From NCBI GenBank assembly GCA_041651175.1, contig JBAZJT010000003.1, positions 102,059-166,058 of the forward strand: 64,000 nucleotides of DNA, in the 5' to 3' direction. The stretch's first letter is position 1; every line of letters starts with the position of its first letter. Both the position numbers and the translations under genes were made by a program. The notes below the pieces were generated by a model that was not told the DNA's origin, searched no databases, and saw nothing but the letters and a program-made list of their open reading frames with translations. Positions 48,630-56,547 of this stretch are shown piece after piece. Source of the DNA: Elusimicrobiales bacterium (GTDB lineage: Bacteria > Elusimicrobiota > Elusimicrobia > Elusimicrobiales > Elusimicrobiaceae).

Positions 48630-49757
48630 TCAGGAAGAAGAGCCGTCAGCCGTTGAAAATTCGTATTCCGCCGCGACAAACAGGTCCGGCGCAAGCTCGT
48701 CGATGCGTTTTTGCGCTGTTCTTATAGCCGCCTCAGACTGGTCAATCCCGATCCACTGGCGGTTGAGAGACTGCGCCGCCACAAGCGTAGTGCCGGAACC
48801 CGCAAAGCAATCAAGCACCAACCCGCCTTCATTAGAGGAGGCGGAAATAATAAATTTCAGCAAATCCGGGTTTTTTTCGGTCGGGTATTGAGGATATTGA
48901 GGGTCCTTGAACTCCCATATATCCTGCATTTTCTTGCCGTCCCTTTCATCAAGGAAAATCTTCTTGCGCGGAACGCCGGCTGATGACCATTCTATCAGCC
49001 CGTCCCTGTCCCACGTCTCCAGAACCGCGGGATTGGTGCGCCAGTGGCGGCCTTCCGGCGGTCTCATCCCTTTCCACGGCTTGCAAGTGTCGCCGTTCGC
49101 GGTTTCGCCGGGGGCATGAAGCGGTATTGTGGCATAACGCCGCCCGCCTTCGTCGGTTTTACGGAACAAGCGCAGCGCATCCTCCGGGGAGAATGAAACG
49201 CGCGGGTCGTTCCACACCGGAGAATCCGTTTTGGAATAGAACAACAGCAAATCCTTGATGTTGCCGTAAGCTTTCCTGTGGAAATTTTTGGGGTTGCATT
49301 TGATGCGCGTTATATCATTCCTGAAATTCTCCCGCCCGAACACCTCGTCCATTATAATTTTCACATAGTGGCCTACTTTATAATCAATGTGCAGATAAAT
49401 GGAGCCGCTCGGCGACAGAAGCTCCCTTAAGAAAATCAGCCGCTCACGCAGAAATTCCAGGAACTCGTCCCCCACGAGGTTATCGCAGTAGGCTATGGCG
49501 TCCTTTCTGCCGCAGCTTATGGTATTGGCGCGGCTTTCGCCCATTCTGAATTGCCCGTTTGTGGCAAAGGGCGGGTCAATATAAACAAGGTCCACCTTCC
49601 CGGCGTGAGTGTCAAGCAGCGTTTTCAGCACAGAAAGATTATCCCCGCGGATAAGTTTATTTTCCGCTCCGGCACCGGAAACAACCTGAAGTCTGGCTCT
49701 TTTGGTTGCCGAGAGTATTTCCTTTTCGCTTTTTTTGTTCTCGTACGAAATGCGCAT
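48630..49757 (-). CDS. Type II DNA methyltransferase (N6-adenine or N4-cytosine, beta-class order)
   Basis: A 375-residue methyltransferase of a restriction-modification pair. Catalytic motif IV DPPF is N-terminal (VYIDPPFATNGQFR, about 62-75), the target-recognition region follows, and the SAM-binding motif I is C-terminal (GLVLDCFAGSGTTLVAAQSL, about 325-344). That is the beta-class order. It lies four bases after the stop of the endonuclease gene. An in-frame extension of 12 residues upstream would overlap that gene and is less likely. By eye the pair is richer in AT than its surroundings. Recognition sequence unknown. Confidence 0.88.
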   Translation of the reverse strand: MRISYENKKSEKEILSATKRARLQVVSGAGAENKLIRGDNLSVLKTLLDTHAGKVDLVYIDPPFATNGQFRMGESRANTISCGRKDAIAYCDNLVGDEFLEFLRERLIFLRELLSPSGSIYLHIDYKVGHYVKIIMDEVFGRENFRNDITRIKCNPKNFHRKAYGNIKDLLLFYSKTDSPVWNDPRVSFSPEDALRLFRKTDEGGRRYATIPLHAPGETANGDTCKPWKGMRPPEGRHWRTNPAVLETWDRDGLIEWSSAGVPRKKIFLDERDGKKMQDIWEFKDPQYPQYPTEKNPDLLKFIISASSNEGGLVLDCFAGSGTTLVAAQSLNRQWIGIDQSEAAIRTAQKRIDELAPDLFVAAEYEFSTADGSSS

Positions 49758-49761
49758 AAAA

Positions 49762-50544
49762 TCAAATCTGATACAGGAATTCGCGCAGGACAAGCGCGCT
49801 CATTATATTGCCGCTTCGCAGCCGGGCAATTGTCTTATGCATTTTATTATTGCCCTTTATGTATAGCACCCCGTCAAGCACAGCAACCGTTATGGCTTTC
49901 ACGCCCGGCGTCTGCATTGTGGCGAGAGCGTCTTCAAACTGCGCATCCTGATGCCCGCCGAAATCAGTTAGAAACTTGGCTTCTCCGATGACATATTTTC
50001 CGTTGAAGCGGCCCACAAAATCCAATCCCTTGTTGCGCTTATAGTTCAGGGTACGCCGGGCAAAGGCCATCATTTCAGCATCGCCTGCGTCCAGCACGGC
50101 ATTTCCACGCTCTTTCAGGAACATATCAAGCTTAAGCGGTTCCACTCCCAAGGATTTTTTATTAAGCCAGCGACGGAACAGCGGGCCTATCTGCCTGTTC
50201 GTTTCCTTCGGTTCGCAGGAACGGGAATGTATTTTATCAAGCCCCATCTCATACAGACGTCCGCAAAGACGGCTAACCGTTCCGGGGTTCCGCTTCAATG
50301 CAGTTTTGTCCCGTTTGAGGTATGCCACATAGGAATCTTTTATCGGGAATAATTCAAGCCGCAGCAAATTTTCAAGAAGCGCCGCATTATCCCGCTTCTC
50401 AAACGCCCGCTCCACAGCCTGCCAGAGTTTTGGGTCAACTTCGCGGATACCATCGGGGATAGTGGGGTATACTTGAAACAAATCATCCAGATAATTCCGC
50501 TGATTCGCATACTCAATACTAAATTGCGTCCACGGATTTATCAT
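49762..50544 (-). CDS. Type II restriction endonuclease, PD-(D/E)xK type
   Basis: A 260-residue protein directly upstream of and co-transcribed with the methyltransferase. A PD-(D/E)xK-like core is visible: KGLDFVGRFNGKYVIGEAKFL (about 171-191; Asp174, and Glu-Ala-Lys near 187-189). The helical N-terminal part (about 1-150) probably binds DNA. I cannot name the subtype with certainty; Tsp45I-like or BsaWI-like families are candidates. A TAAAAT sequence lies shortly before the ATG, but no good -35. Together with the next gene it forms a complete, apparently intact restriction-modification unit. Confidence 0.75.
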   Translation of the reverse strand: MINPWTQFSIEYANQRNYLDDLFQVYPTIPDGIREVDPKLWQAVERAFEKRDNAALLENLLRLELFPIKDSYVAYLKRDKTALKRNPGTVSRLCGRLYEMGLDKIHSRSCEPKETNRQIGPLFRRWLNKKSLGVEPLKLDMFLKERGNAVLDAGDAEMMAFARRTLNYKRNKGLDFVGRFNGKYVIGEAKFLTDFGGHQDAQFEDALATMQTPGVKAITVAVLDGVLYIKGNNKMHKTIARLRSGNIMSALVLREFLYQI

Positions 50545-50593
50545 GCATCCATTTTACCAAATTCCGGATATGTGGTATTTCGGAGCGAAAGGT

Positions 50594-50631
50594 TACACCA
50601 AGCCCCCCGCAAACGCGGGGGGCTTGGTGTA
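50594..50631. terminator. Perfect 17-bp hairpin between cbiM and the restriction-modification pair
   Basis: Bases 50594-50610 pair exactly with 50615-50631 around the loop AAAC, with a GC-rich centre (CCCCCCGC/GCGGGGGG). In the minus-strand direction it follows the cbiM stop by 6 bases and precedes the endonuclease gene. There is no long T-run, so it may be an unusual terminator or a small repeat. Confidence 0.55.
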
Positions 50632-50637
50632 GGCAAA

Positions 50638-51486
50638 TCAGGCTTTTTGCGGGGACAGGGTTTTCGCCGCCAGATACGCCGCGCAGAAAACAACCGCCGC
50701 CCCCAGCGCGCCCGCCGCCGCAACAGAAAAATGCGGATTGGCAACCGCAGGCAGCGCATACCCCGCAAGCGGCGCGCTGAAAACCGCGGCGGAGGCTGTC
50801 TGCTCCAGCAGGCCGGGCAGTTTGCTGGAAAAAGGCGCGGCTACCACGGCGCACGCCGCAGCCGCCAGCGCAGGCGCATAATCCGCGGAGGATTGCCGGC
50901 GCGTCGCAAACAGCTTTACCGCCGCCACTGTGACTGCCGCCTCCGCAACGCCCGTCAGCGCATGGACGGGAAGCATCGCCCGCAAGGTGTTGCCAAGCTG
51001 ACCCCGAGACGCAATCTCAAAAGAACAGGCCGCGGCTGCAGCCACGACTGACGCCCACGCCGCAAAACCAGTGGCCGCCGAATCCCGCATTCCGGCCTTT
51101 GTGAAATAATGCCGCAGCAGGCCGCCCAGCCCGGCGCCTATCAGCGCCATGTTGATTACATTGGCCCCAAGCGCGGTTACACCGCCGTCGCCGAAAATAA
51201 GAGTCTGCCCCGCCAGCGCTATCGCCATCGCTATTATGCCGTGCGGAACGCCCAGCAGCGCGGCGGCAAGCGTCCCGCCCAGGAAATGGCCGGATGTGCC
51301 GTGCTGCACCGGAAAATTCAGCATTTGCACCGCGAAAACAAAAACGGAAACCGCCGCGAATTTGGCGGGGGCCGGCTTGTCCTTTGACTTTGCGGCGGCA
51401 TAGCCGCTTGCGGCCAGCGCCGTTACCGCCACGGCCGCCGTAACCGGGCAGACCCGCCCGTGCATCATTGAATCCGGTATATGCAT
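50638..51486 (-). CDS. cbiM: CbiM-type substrate-binding membrane component of a cobalt/nickel ECF transporter
   Basis: A 282-residue membrane protein with the CbiM hallmark N-terminus MHIPDSMMHGRVCP, whose terminal Met-His provides metal ligands after Met1 processing, and the conserved FPVQHGTSGHFLGGTLAAALLG (read as HGTSGHFLGGTLAA, about 62-75). Six to eight hydrophobic helices. It would bind Co2+ or Ni2+ for uptake. The partners CbiN/CbiQ/CbiO are not in the window. The 65-bp upstream gap is too short for a cobalamin or NiCo riboswitch; it has only a small hairpin CCGC/GCGG near 51521-51533 and a good GGAGG. Confidence 0.85.
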   Translation of the reverse strand: MHIPDSMMHGRVCPVTAAVAVTALAASGYAAAKSKDKPAPAKFAAVSVFVFAVQMLNFPVQHGTSGHFLGGTLAAALLGVPHGIIAMAIALAGQTLIFGDGGVTALGANVINMALIGAGLGGLLRHYFTKAGMRDSAATGFAAWASVVAAAAACSFEIASRGQLGNTLRAMLPVHALTGVAEAAVTVAAVKLFATRRQSSADYAPALAAAACAVVAAPFSSKLPGLLEQTASAAVFSAPLAGYALPAVANPHFSVAAAGALGAAVVFCAAYLAAKTLSPQKA

Positions 51487-51551
51487 AACAAGCCTCCTTA
51501 AACCATTCTGTTCAAGCCGCCTGAAGCGGGATTACCCACAGTTTAGCAAAA

Positions 51552-52922
51552 TCAGAAAGGGTAGCCGACGTGTATGATGACATTGGTGCCTTCTTTGCTG
51601 AAGGCGAAATCCGCCGTGGCCACCACCTGCGGGCGTATCACAATCCGAAAAGCCCCGCCGTAGCCGACGCTGAACTGTTTCGGCTGCACCCGGCCCAGCG
51701 TGCTGTAAACCGTGCCCACATCTATAAACGGGGTGAATTCAAACTCGCTGAAAAAATTCATCACCGACACTTTCCACGGGGTAACGCGCTGCTCTATGTT
51801 GAAAACTATTTTGCCCGCGTCCACAAATCTCCCGTCGCCGACGGCGCGCAGCCCCGTGCTTTCGCCCAGGGTGGGCATCGCGTAAAACGGCAGCGTGTCC
51901 TGGCCCTTGACGTTTTCAATCAGCGCGTGGACGGCGGTAACCTGCTTGCCCTGCCCCCTGTAGTTGAAATAATGCTTCATCTCGGCGCTGTAATAATTAT
52001 AGGAGTAATCGCTGGCCACGCCGTGCCGGGAAAAAGCGGCGGAGGCCGCCGCGTAAGTGCCGCGCTTGGGAATGACGGGATGGTCGGTATCGTCGTAAAA
52101 AAGCGAAAGCCGCTGTATCAGGAAATCGCGCATATCCGACGTCTGGCTGTAGATGGCGGGGTATTTATCCTTCAGCTGCGGCAAAGTCGGCACCGGCCCC
52201 TGCGAGGTTTTGTACTGATAATAGGATTCCGTGAAATCCGCATAGAGATTGGCGGGCATGGGCGCGCTTATGGTGAACTCCCCGCCGGTTTTTTCCAGCG
52301 CGAAGGTGGCCTTGCCGTCCTCCGTGCTTTCAGGCCCCGTGCCGTAGAAAGAGGCTTTGCCGTTTATCCAGTGGCGCATCTCGGCGTTGACGCGCCAGCG
52401 CGTTCCCATGAAGGCGGGATTGCTGTAGCGCAGAAAAAGCTCGCGCTGCACGATTTCGGAGTATGAAAGCCGCGCCACCCACAGTTGCACGTCGTCCGGG
52501 AAAAAATAATGCCTGTAGGTGAAAGTGGTCCGCAGGTACTGGTTGTAATTCACCGACGGCGCAAGCACGGAGGAAATGGCTTTGCGTTTTTCGTCGCGCA
52601 AAGCCCATATGGGCATGAGGCCGTAATTGGGGCCGAGGTCGCGGCTGGAATCCACCACGGGAAGCAGCAGCAGCGGGCCGGGCCGCAGCGGAATCACTAT
52701 TTTGCTGAAAATCTTCTCGGCGAAATTTTTGGGGCGCAGGTCTTCGGGTTCCGGCTGGGCATAGGGGGCCATCAGTTTTTTCTGATATTCCGCGCTGATC
52801 TGCTCCAGCATAAGCGGCGTGTTTTTTTCCGCCAGTATCTGCGGCAGCGACGGCTCGAAATACTCCGCGCGCGCCGGCCCCGCCATAAACGCAACCGCAA
52901 GCGCCGCGGATAAAAATTTCAT
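51552..52922 (-). CDS. BamA/D15-like (Omp85-type) outer-membrane barrel protein without POTRA domains
   Basis: A 456-residue protein with a signal peptide (MKFLSAALAVAFMAGPARAEY). The C-terminal ~340 residues look like a bacterial surface antigen (D15) barrel: YDDTDHPVIPKRGTYAAASAAF (the D-x2-P-x2-G motif of Omp85 proteins, about 278-300), FNIEQRVTPW, FTPFIDVGTVYS and the C-terminal VGYPF with terminal Phe. No POTRA repeats are present N-terminally, so it is not BamA itself; patatin-free or TamA-like relatives are alternatives. It overlaps the nadE stop by ATGA. Confidence 0.72.
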   Translation of the reverse strand: MKFLSAALAVAFMAGPARAEYFEPSLPQILAEKNTPLMLEQISAEYQKKLMAPYAQPEPEDLRPKNFAEKIFSKIVIPLRPGPLLLLPVVDSSRDLGPNYGLMPIWALRDEKRKAISSVLAPSVNYNQYLRTTFTYRHYFFPDDVQLWVARLSYSEIVQRELFLRYSNPAFMGTRWRVNAEMRHWINGKASFYGTGPESTEDGKATFALEKTGGEFTISAPMPANLYADFTESYYQYKTSQGPVPTLPQLKDKYPAIYSQTSDMRDFLIQRLSLFYDDTDHPVIPKRGTYAAASAAFSRHGVASDYSYNYYSAEMKHYFNYRGQGKQVTAVHALIENVKGQDTLPFYAMPTLGESTGLRAVGDGRFVDAGKIVFNIEQRVTPWKVSVMNFFSEFEFTPFIDVGTVYSTLGRVQPKQFSVGYGGAFRIVIRPQVVATADFAFSKEGTNVIIHVGYPF

Positions 52923-54523
52923 CTATAGCTCCCGCGCGCAACCGGCATGCGCCTGCCGACGCCGAATGCCTTCTGCGTCAGCTTCAGTCCGATGGCGGCC
53001 TGCTTGCGCTTGAACTCGCTGAAATCCATCTTGTCCAGCATTTTGCGGACCAGCCTGCCGCCACGCGGCGTTTTGCCTTCCTCTATGTAGGATTTTATTA
53101 TACCGTCCAGCACCTCGTAAGGGGGAAGCTCGTCCTGGTCGGTCTGGTCCGGGCGCAGCTCCGCGCTGGGGGGGCGGGTTATTGTATGCTCCGGTATCGG
53201 CGCGCCCATGCGCGCGTTTATATGCCGCGCCAGCGCGTAAACCTTTGTCTTTGCCAGGTCGGCAAGCGGGGCAAGCCCGCCGCACATGTCGCCGTATAAA
53301 GTACAGTAGCCGACGGCAATCTCGCTTTTGTTGCCGGTGGACAGCAGCATCGCCCCGGTCTTGTTGGACAGCGCCATCAAAAGCGCGCCGCGTATGCGGG
53401 CCTGCAAATTCTCCTCGGTGATATCGGACGGCAGGCCGCAAAAAAGCGGCGCAAGCGCGGCGTCAAAGGCGGCGCGCAGCGGCTCTATGCCTATCTCCTG
53501 ATACTTCACGCCCAGATTTTGCGCCAGCATTCTGGCGTCGCGCGCGCTTTCCGGCGCGCTGTAGCGCGAGGGCATGGCCACGCCGGTCACATTCTCCGGC
53601 CCCAGCGCATAAGCCGCCAGCGCGCACACCACCGCCGAATCTATGCCGCCGCTAAGCCCCAGCACCGCTTTTTTGAAACCGCATTTGGCCAGATAATCGC
53701 GTATCCCGGCAGCCAGCGCCAGGAAAATCTCCTCCCCGTCGGAGAGGGGGGGGATTTCCGCCAGCGGCTTGCCGCTGGTTTCAAAAACGACCAAATCCTC
53801 TTCAAACGGCTTTGCCCTGGCGATTACGCGGCCCGCCGCGTTCACGGCGAAGCTGTTGCCGTCGAAAACCAGGTCGTCGTTGCCGCCGGCCTGGTTGCAG
53901 TAGACAAAAGGCGCGCCGGTCCTGCGCGCATGCGAGGCGATAAGCCGCCGCCTCAGCGCGGGCTTTCCTTCGCAGAAAGGCGAGGCGGAAAGGTTTATCA
54001 CCGCGTCGGCGCCCTTCATGGCGGCAACCGGGTCCTGCTGTTTGTACCGGCGAGGCAGGGCGGAGTTCCACACGTCTTCGCAAATGGTTATCCCCAGCTT
54101 CTTTCCGCGAAACCGCAGAGGCAGGTTGCGAGATGCGGATTCAAAGTATCGCGCCTCGTCGAAGACGTCGTAGGTGGGAAGAAGAGTTTTGGCGCGCACG
54201 GCCACACGCCTGCCCGCGCGCAGAAGCGAGGCGCAGTTCAGCAGCCGCTTGCCGGTGCCGGCGCGGTTGAACTCCACATGCCCGCACAAAATGGCGGTCT
54301 TATCCGAGGCTGCCGCAAGCCGGGCCAGCGCGCGGGAGCAGGCATGGACAAAAGCATCGTCCTCCCACAAATCCCAGGCGGGATAGCCGGTAAGCGCGCA
54401 TTCCGGGAAAACCGCGATATCCGCGCCCAAAACCTGCGCCCTGCGGGAAAATTCCAGTATCCTGGCGGAGTTGCCGCCTATATCGCCCACTTTGGGGTTT
54501 ATTTGCGCCAGCGCTATACGCAT
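52919..54523 (-). CDS. nadE: Glutamine-dependent NAD+ synthetase
   Basis: A 534-residue two-domain enzyme that makes NAD+ from deamido-NAD+, ATP and glutamine. The N-terminal nitrilase-type amidase has Glu in FPECALTGYPAWDLW (about 38-52), Lys in KTLLPTYDVFDEARYF (about 112) and the Cys nucleophile in ITICEDVWN (about 148). The C-terminal synthetase has the P-loop LGLSGGIDSAVVCALAAYALG (about 284-304, read as LSGGIDSAVV) and STGNKSEIAVGYCTLYGDM. The length is standard for the shorter glutamine-dependent type. It is the first gene of a transcript with the Omp85-like gene. Confidence 0.95.
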   Translation of the reverse strand: MRIALAQINPKVGDIGGNSARILEFSRRAQVLGADIAVFPECALTGYPAWDLWEDDAFVHACSRALARLAAASDKTAILCGHVEFNRAGTGKRLLNCASLLRAGRRVAVRAKTLLPTYDVFDEARYFESASRNLPLRFRGKKLGITICEDVWNSALPRRYKQQDPVAAMKGADAVINLSASPFCEGKPALRRRLIASHARRTGAPFVYCNQAGGNDDLVFDGNSFAVNAAGRVIARAKPFEEDLVVFETSGKPLAEIPPLSDGEEIFLALAAGIRDYLAKCGFKKAVLGLSGGIDSAVVCALAAYALGPENVTGVAMPSRYSAPESARDARMLAQNLGVKYQEIGIEPLRAAFDAALAPLFCGLPSDITEENLQARIRGALLMALSNKTGAMLLSTGNKSEIAVGYCTLYGDMCGGLAPLADLAKTKVYALARHINARMGAPIPEHTITRPPSAELRPDQTDQDELPPYEVLDGIIKSYIEEGKTPRGGRLVRKMLDKMDFSEFKRKQAAIGLKLTQKAFGVGRRMPVARGSYR

Positions 54524-54631
54524 AAATCCATTCTACCAAATGCGCCGCGCGGCAGGCCGCCGGCCCGAGCCCCGCCCGGCAGCGCAGAACGCCGCTTCTT
54601 CCGAACGCGAGCGGCCGTCGGAAATTCGGCC

Positions 54632-54660
54632 TTGACAACGGCGCGCATTTGACCTATGCT
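54632..54660 (+). promoter_or_regulatory. Strong sigma70-type promoter of the dcw cluster
   Basis: TTGACA (54632-54637), 17-base spacer, TATGCT (54655-54660), five of six at the -10. Transcription would start near 54667, just at the first MraZ box. The stretch 54524-54631 shows nothing else. Confidence 0.8.
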
Positions 54661-54668
54661 AATCTTGT

Positions 54669-54708
54669 GTGGGAATTGGCGGCATAAAGTGGCAAAAAGT
54701 GGCAAAAG
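54669..54708 (+). promoter_or_regulatory. MraZ operator: four 10-bp direct repeats
   Basis: Units begin exactly every 10 bases: GTGGGAATTG (54669), GCGGCATAAA (54679), GTGGCAAAAA (54689), GTGGCAAAAG (54699). This is the layout of known MraZ-binding sites (three to four G-T-G-G type repeats with 10-bp period upstream of mraZ). They lie between the transcription start and the mraZ ATG at 54715, so bound MraZ would block its own operon. Confidence 0.82.
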
Positions 54709-54714
54709 AAGATT

Positions 54715-55158
54715 ATGGCTTTCTTCGGCATTCACCGGTACCGCGCTGACGACAAGGGGAGGCTTTCGCTTCCGCCGGATTTCCGCGCCGCGCTAAAGCG
54801 CGAAAACGGCGCGGGCTTTGTGGTAACCACCGGGCCGGAGAACTGCCTTTACCTTTTCCTGCCGTCGCAGTGGGAGGCGCTGGCCTCCGGCGGGCTGCCC
54901 GCCTCCGGCGGGGACAAGCGCGCGCTGCGCGCGTTCCGCCGCTATTTTTTCGGCAATGCGGCGCAATGCGCGCCGGACGCGATGGGCAGAATCCTGCTGG
55001 CCCCGGCGCACAGGGAGCATGCCTCAATCGGCAGGGAGGCCGTGATAGTGGGCGTGGGCGGCAAGGCCGAGATATGGGACGCCGCCCGCTGGAAAAAGTA
55101 CAATAAGACCGATATCGCGCCGCGGGCGAAGGAATTCGCCAAGGTCTACGACATATGA
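54715..55158 (+). CDS. mraZ: Transcriptional regulator MraZ
   Basis: A 147-residue MraZ with two SpoVT/AbrB-like halves, each with the DxxGR motif: ADDKGRLSLPPDFR (about 11-24) and PDAMGRILLAPAHRE (about 87-101). It forms rings that bind repeated operators before its own gene; those boxes are present here. It is the first gene of the division/cell-wall cluster and overlaps rsmH by four bases. Confidence 0.96.
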   Translation: MAFFGIHRYRADDKGRLSLPPDFRAALKRENGAGFVVTTGPENCLYLFLPSQWEALASGGLPASGGDKRALRAFRRYFFGNAAQCAPDAMGRILLAPAHREHASIGREAVIVGVGGKAEIWDAARWKKYNKTDIAPRAKEFAKVYDI

Positions 55159-56042
55159 CTTCCGCCTCCCACACGCCGGTGATGCCGCAGGAAGCGCTGC
55201 ATTGGCTGGCGGTAAACCCCGACGGGGTTTATTTTGACGGGACATGCGGCCTCGGCGGGCACAGCGGGCTGATTTGCGCGCGGCTCTCGCCACGGGGCAG
55301 GCTGGTGGCCGCCGACATGGACGCGCAGTCGCTGGAAATCGCGCGCGAAAATCTGGCGGAATACGCGGACAGAGTTGTTTTTGCGCACGGCAATTACGCC
55401 GGCATCGCTGATATCGCGCGCGAGCATGCCAAAGACGGTTTTGACGGCGCGCTTTTTGATTTGGGTCTCAGTTCGTGGCAGTTAAGCCAGAATCGCGGGT
55501 TCAGCTTCAGGGACGGCGGCGGGCTGGACATGCGTTACGACAGGAGGAGGGGAGTATCCGCCGCCGAGATAGTCAACACATGGCCGCAGGAACAGCTCAA
55601 AGACATGATAAAACGCCTCGGGGAGGAGCGTTTCGCGGGACAGATAGCCTCGGCCATAGTAAAAGCGCGCGCAGCCGGGCTGATAGACACGGCGGCGCGC
55701 CTGGCGCAGACGGCGGAGAAAGCCGTTCCGCGCAGAACATGGGGCGCGATACACCCCGCCACCAGAACTTTCCAGGCTCTTCGTATCACCGTAAACGGCG
55801 AGCTGGAGAATGTGGAAAAATCGCTTAAATCCCTTCCGTCCGCGCTTAAATCCGGCGGGAGGGCGGTGTACATAACTTTTCAGTCGCTTGAGGACAGATT
55901 GGTAAAACACGCTTTCAGGGATATGGCGGCGGACGGCAGTTGGAGTGTTCTTACACGAAAACCGGTCGTAGCGCAGGAGCGGGAGACGCAGGAAAACCCC
56001 CGCTCGCGCAGCGCAAAGCTGCGCGCGGCGCAAAAGATTTGA
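55155..56042 (+). CDS. rsmH: 16S rRNA m4C1402 methyltransferase
   Basis: A 295-residue RsmH (MraW) that methylates N4 of C1402 in 16S rRNA. Motifs: HTPVMPQEALHWL at the start, the SAM-binding DGTCGLGGHSGLI (about 30-42), the LFDLGLSSWQLSQNRGFSFRDGG segment (read as DLGLSSWQL, about 102-110), DMRYDRRRG and the C-terminal PRSRSAKLRAAQKI. It overlaps mraZ. The 187 bases between its stop and ftsL hold nothing I can support as a gene. Confidence 0.96.
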   Translation: MTSASHTPVMPQEALHWLAVNPDGVYFDGTCGLGGHSGLICARLSPRGRLVAADMDAQSLEIARENLAEYADRVVFAHGNYAGIADIAREHAKDGFDGALFDLGLSSWQLSQNRGFSFRDGGGLDMRYDRRRGVSAAEIVNTWPQEQLKDMIKRLGEERFAGQIASAIVKARAAGLIDTAARLAQTAEKAVPRRTWGAIHPATRTFQALRITVNGELENVEKSLKSLPSALKSGGRAVYITFQSLEDRLVKHAFRDMAADGSWSVLTRKPVVAQERETQENPRSRSAKLRAAQKI

Positions 56043-56229
56043 TGCCGTCCGGTTCCCGCTTTCGCCGGAAACGGCGCGGGCGGAAACCGGGCGGAGAAAG
56101 GTCCGTCTTGTATATCGTTGGGCGCGTTTGAAACTGTCGCCGGGGGCTTCGGCGGCGCGGGCGGGATGTATTCCGCGCGGGCCGGCGCTAAGTCCAGCGG
56201 CGGAAGATCTGCTTCGCGGCGGAGGCGCA

Positions 56230-56541
56230 ATGATCATGCAAGAAAGAACTGCGTTCCTATGGATGCTTTACGCGGGCCTGGTGGCGCTGGCGCTGGTCTG
56301 CGAGCGCGTGGAGGCCACCCGTTCCGGCCTTGAGATGGCGCGCCTGCAGCGCGAGATCAGGCTGAAACAGGCCGGAAACGAGCATATCCGTTTTCAGATA
56401 GACGAGCTGAAATCGCCCGCCCAACTGGAGCAGGCCGCCCGCGCGCGCGGGCTTACCGCGCCGGAGCCGGGCGCAATGACAATTCTGGGAGACATACCGC
56501 GCCCCGCCAAAACTTCCGGCTGGCTGGCGCGGCTGCCTTAG
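56230..56541 (+). CDS. ftsL: FtsL-like cell division protein
   Basis: A 103-residue bitopic protein: a short N-terminus, one membrane helix (about 8-23, AFLWMLYAGLVALALV), then a heptad-type helix (EMARLQREIRLKQAGNEHIRFQIDEL, read as MARLQREIRLKQAG) and a segment SPAQLEQAARARGLTAPEPG resembling the end of FtsL/FtsB family proteins. FtsL links FtsB and FtsQ and activates FtsWI. Sequence is weakly conserved in this family, so the call rests on topology and position between rsmH and ftsI. ATG 56230 has GGAGG at good spacing. Confidence 0.8.
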   Translation: MIMQERTAFLWMLYAGLVALALVCERVEATRSGLEMARLQREIRLKQAGNEHIRFQIDELKSPAQLEQAARARGLTAPEPGAMTILGDIPRPAKTSGWLARLP

Positions 56542-56547
56542 CGGTTG

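Noticed and set aside
51487..51551. Cobalamin or NiCo riboswitch before cbiM
   Set aside because: The gap is about 65 bases, too short, and lacks the conserved elements.
55940..56229. Small gene between rsmH and ftsL
   Set aside because: The frames there either overlap rsmH antisense-like or lack start signals and any domain; the 187 bases appear non-coding.
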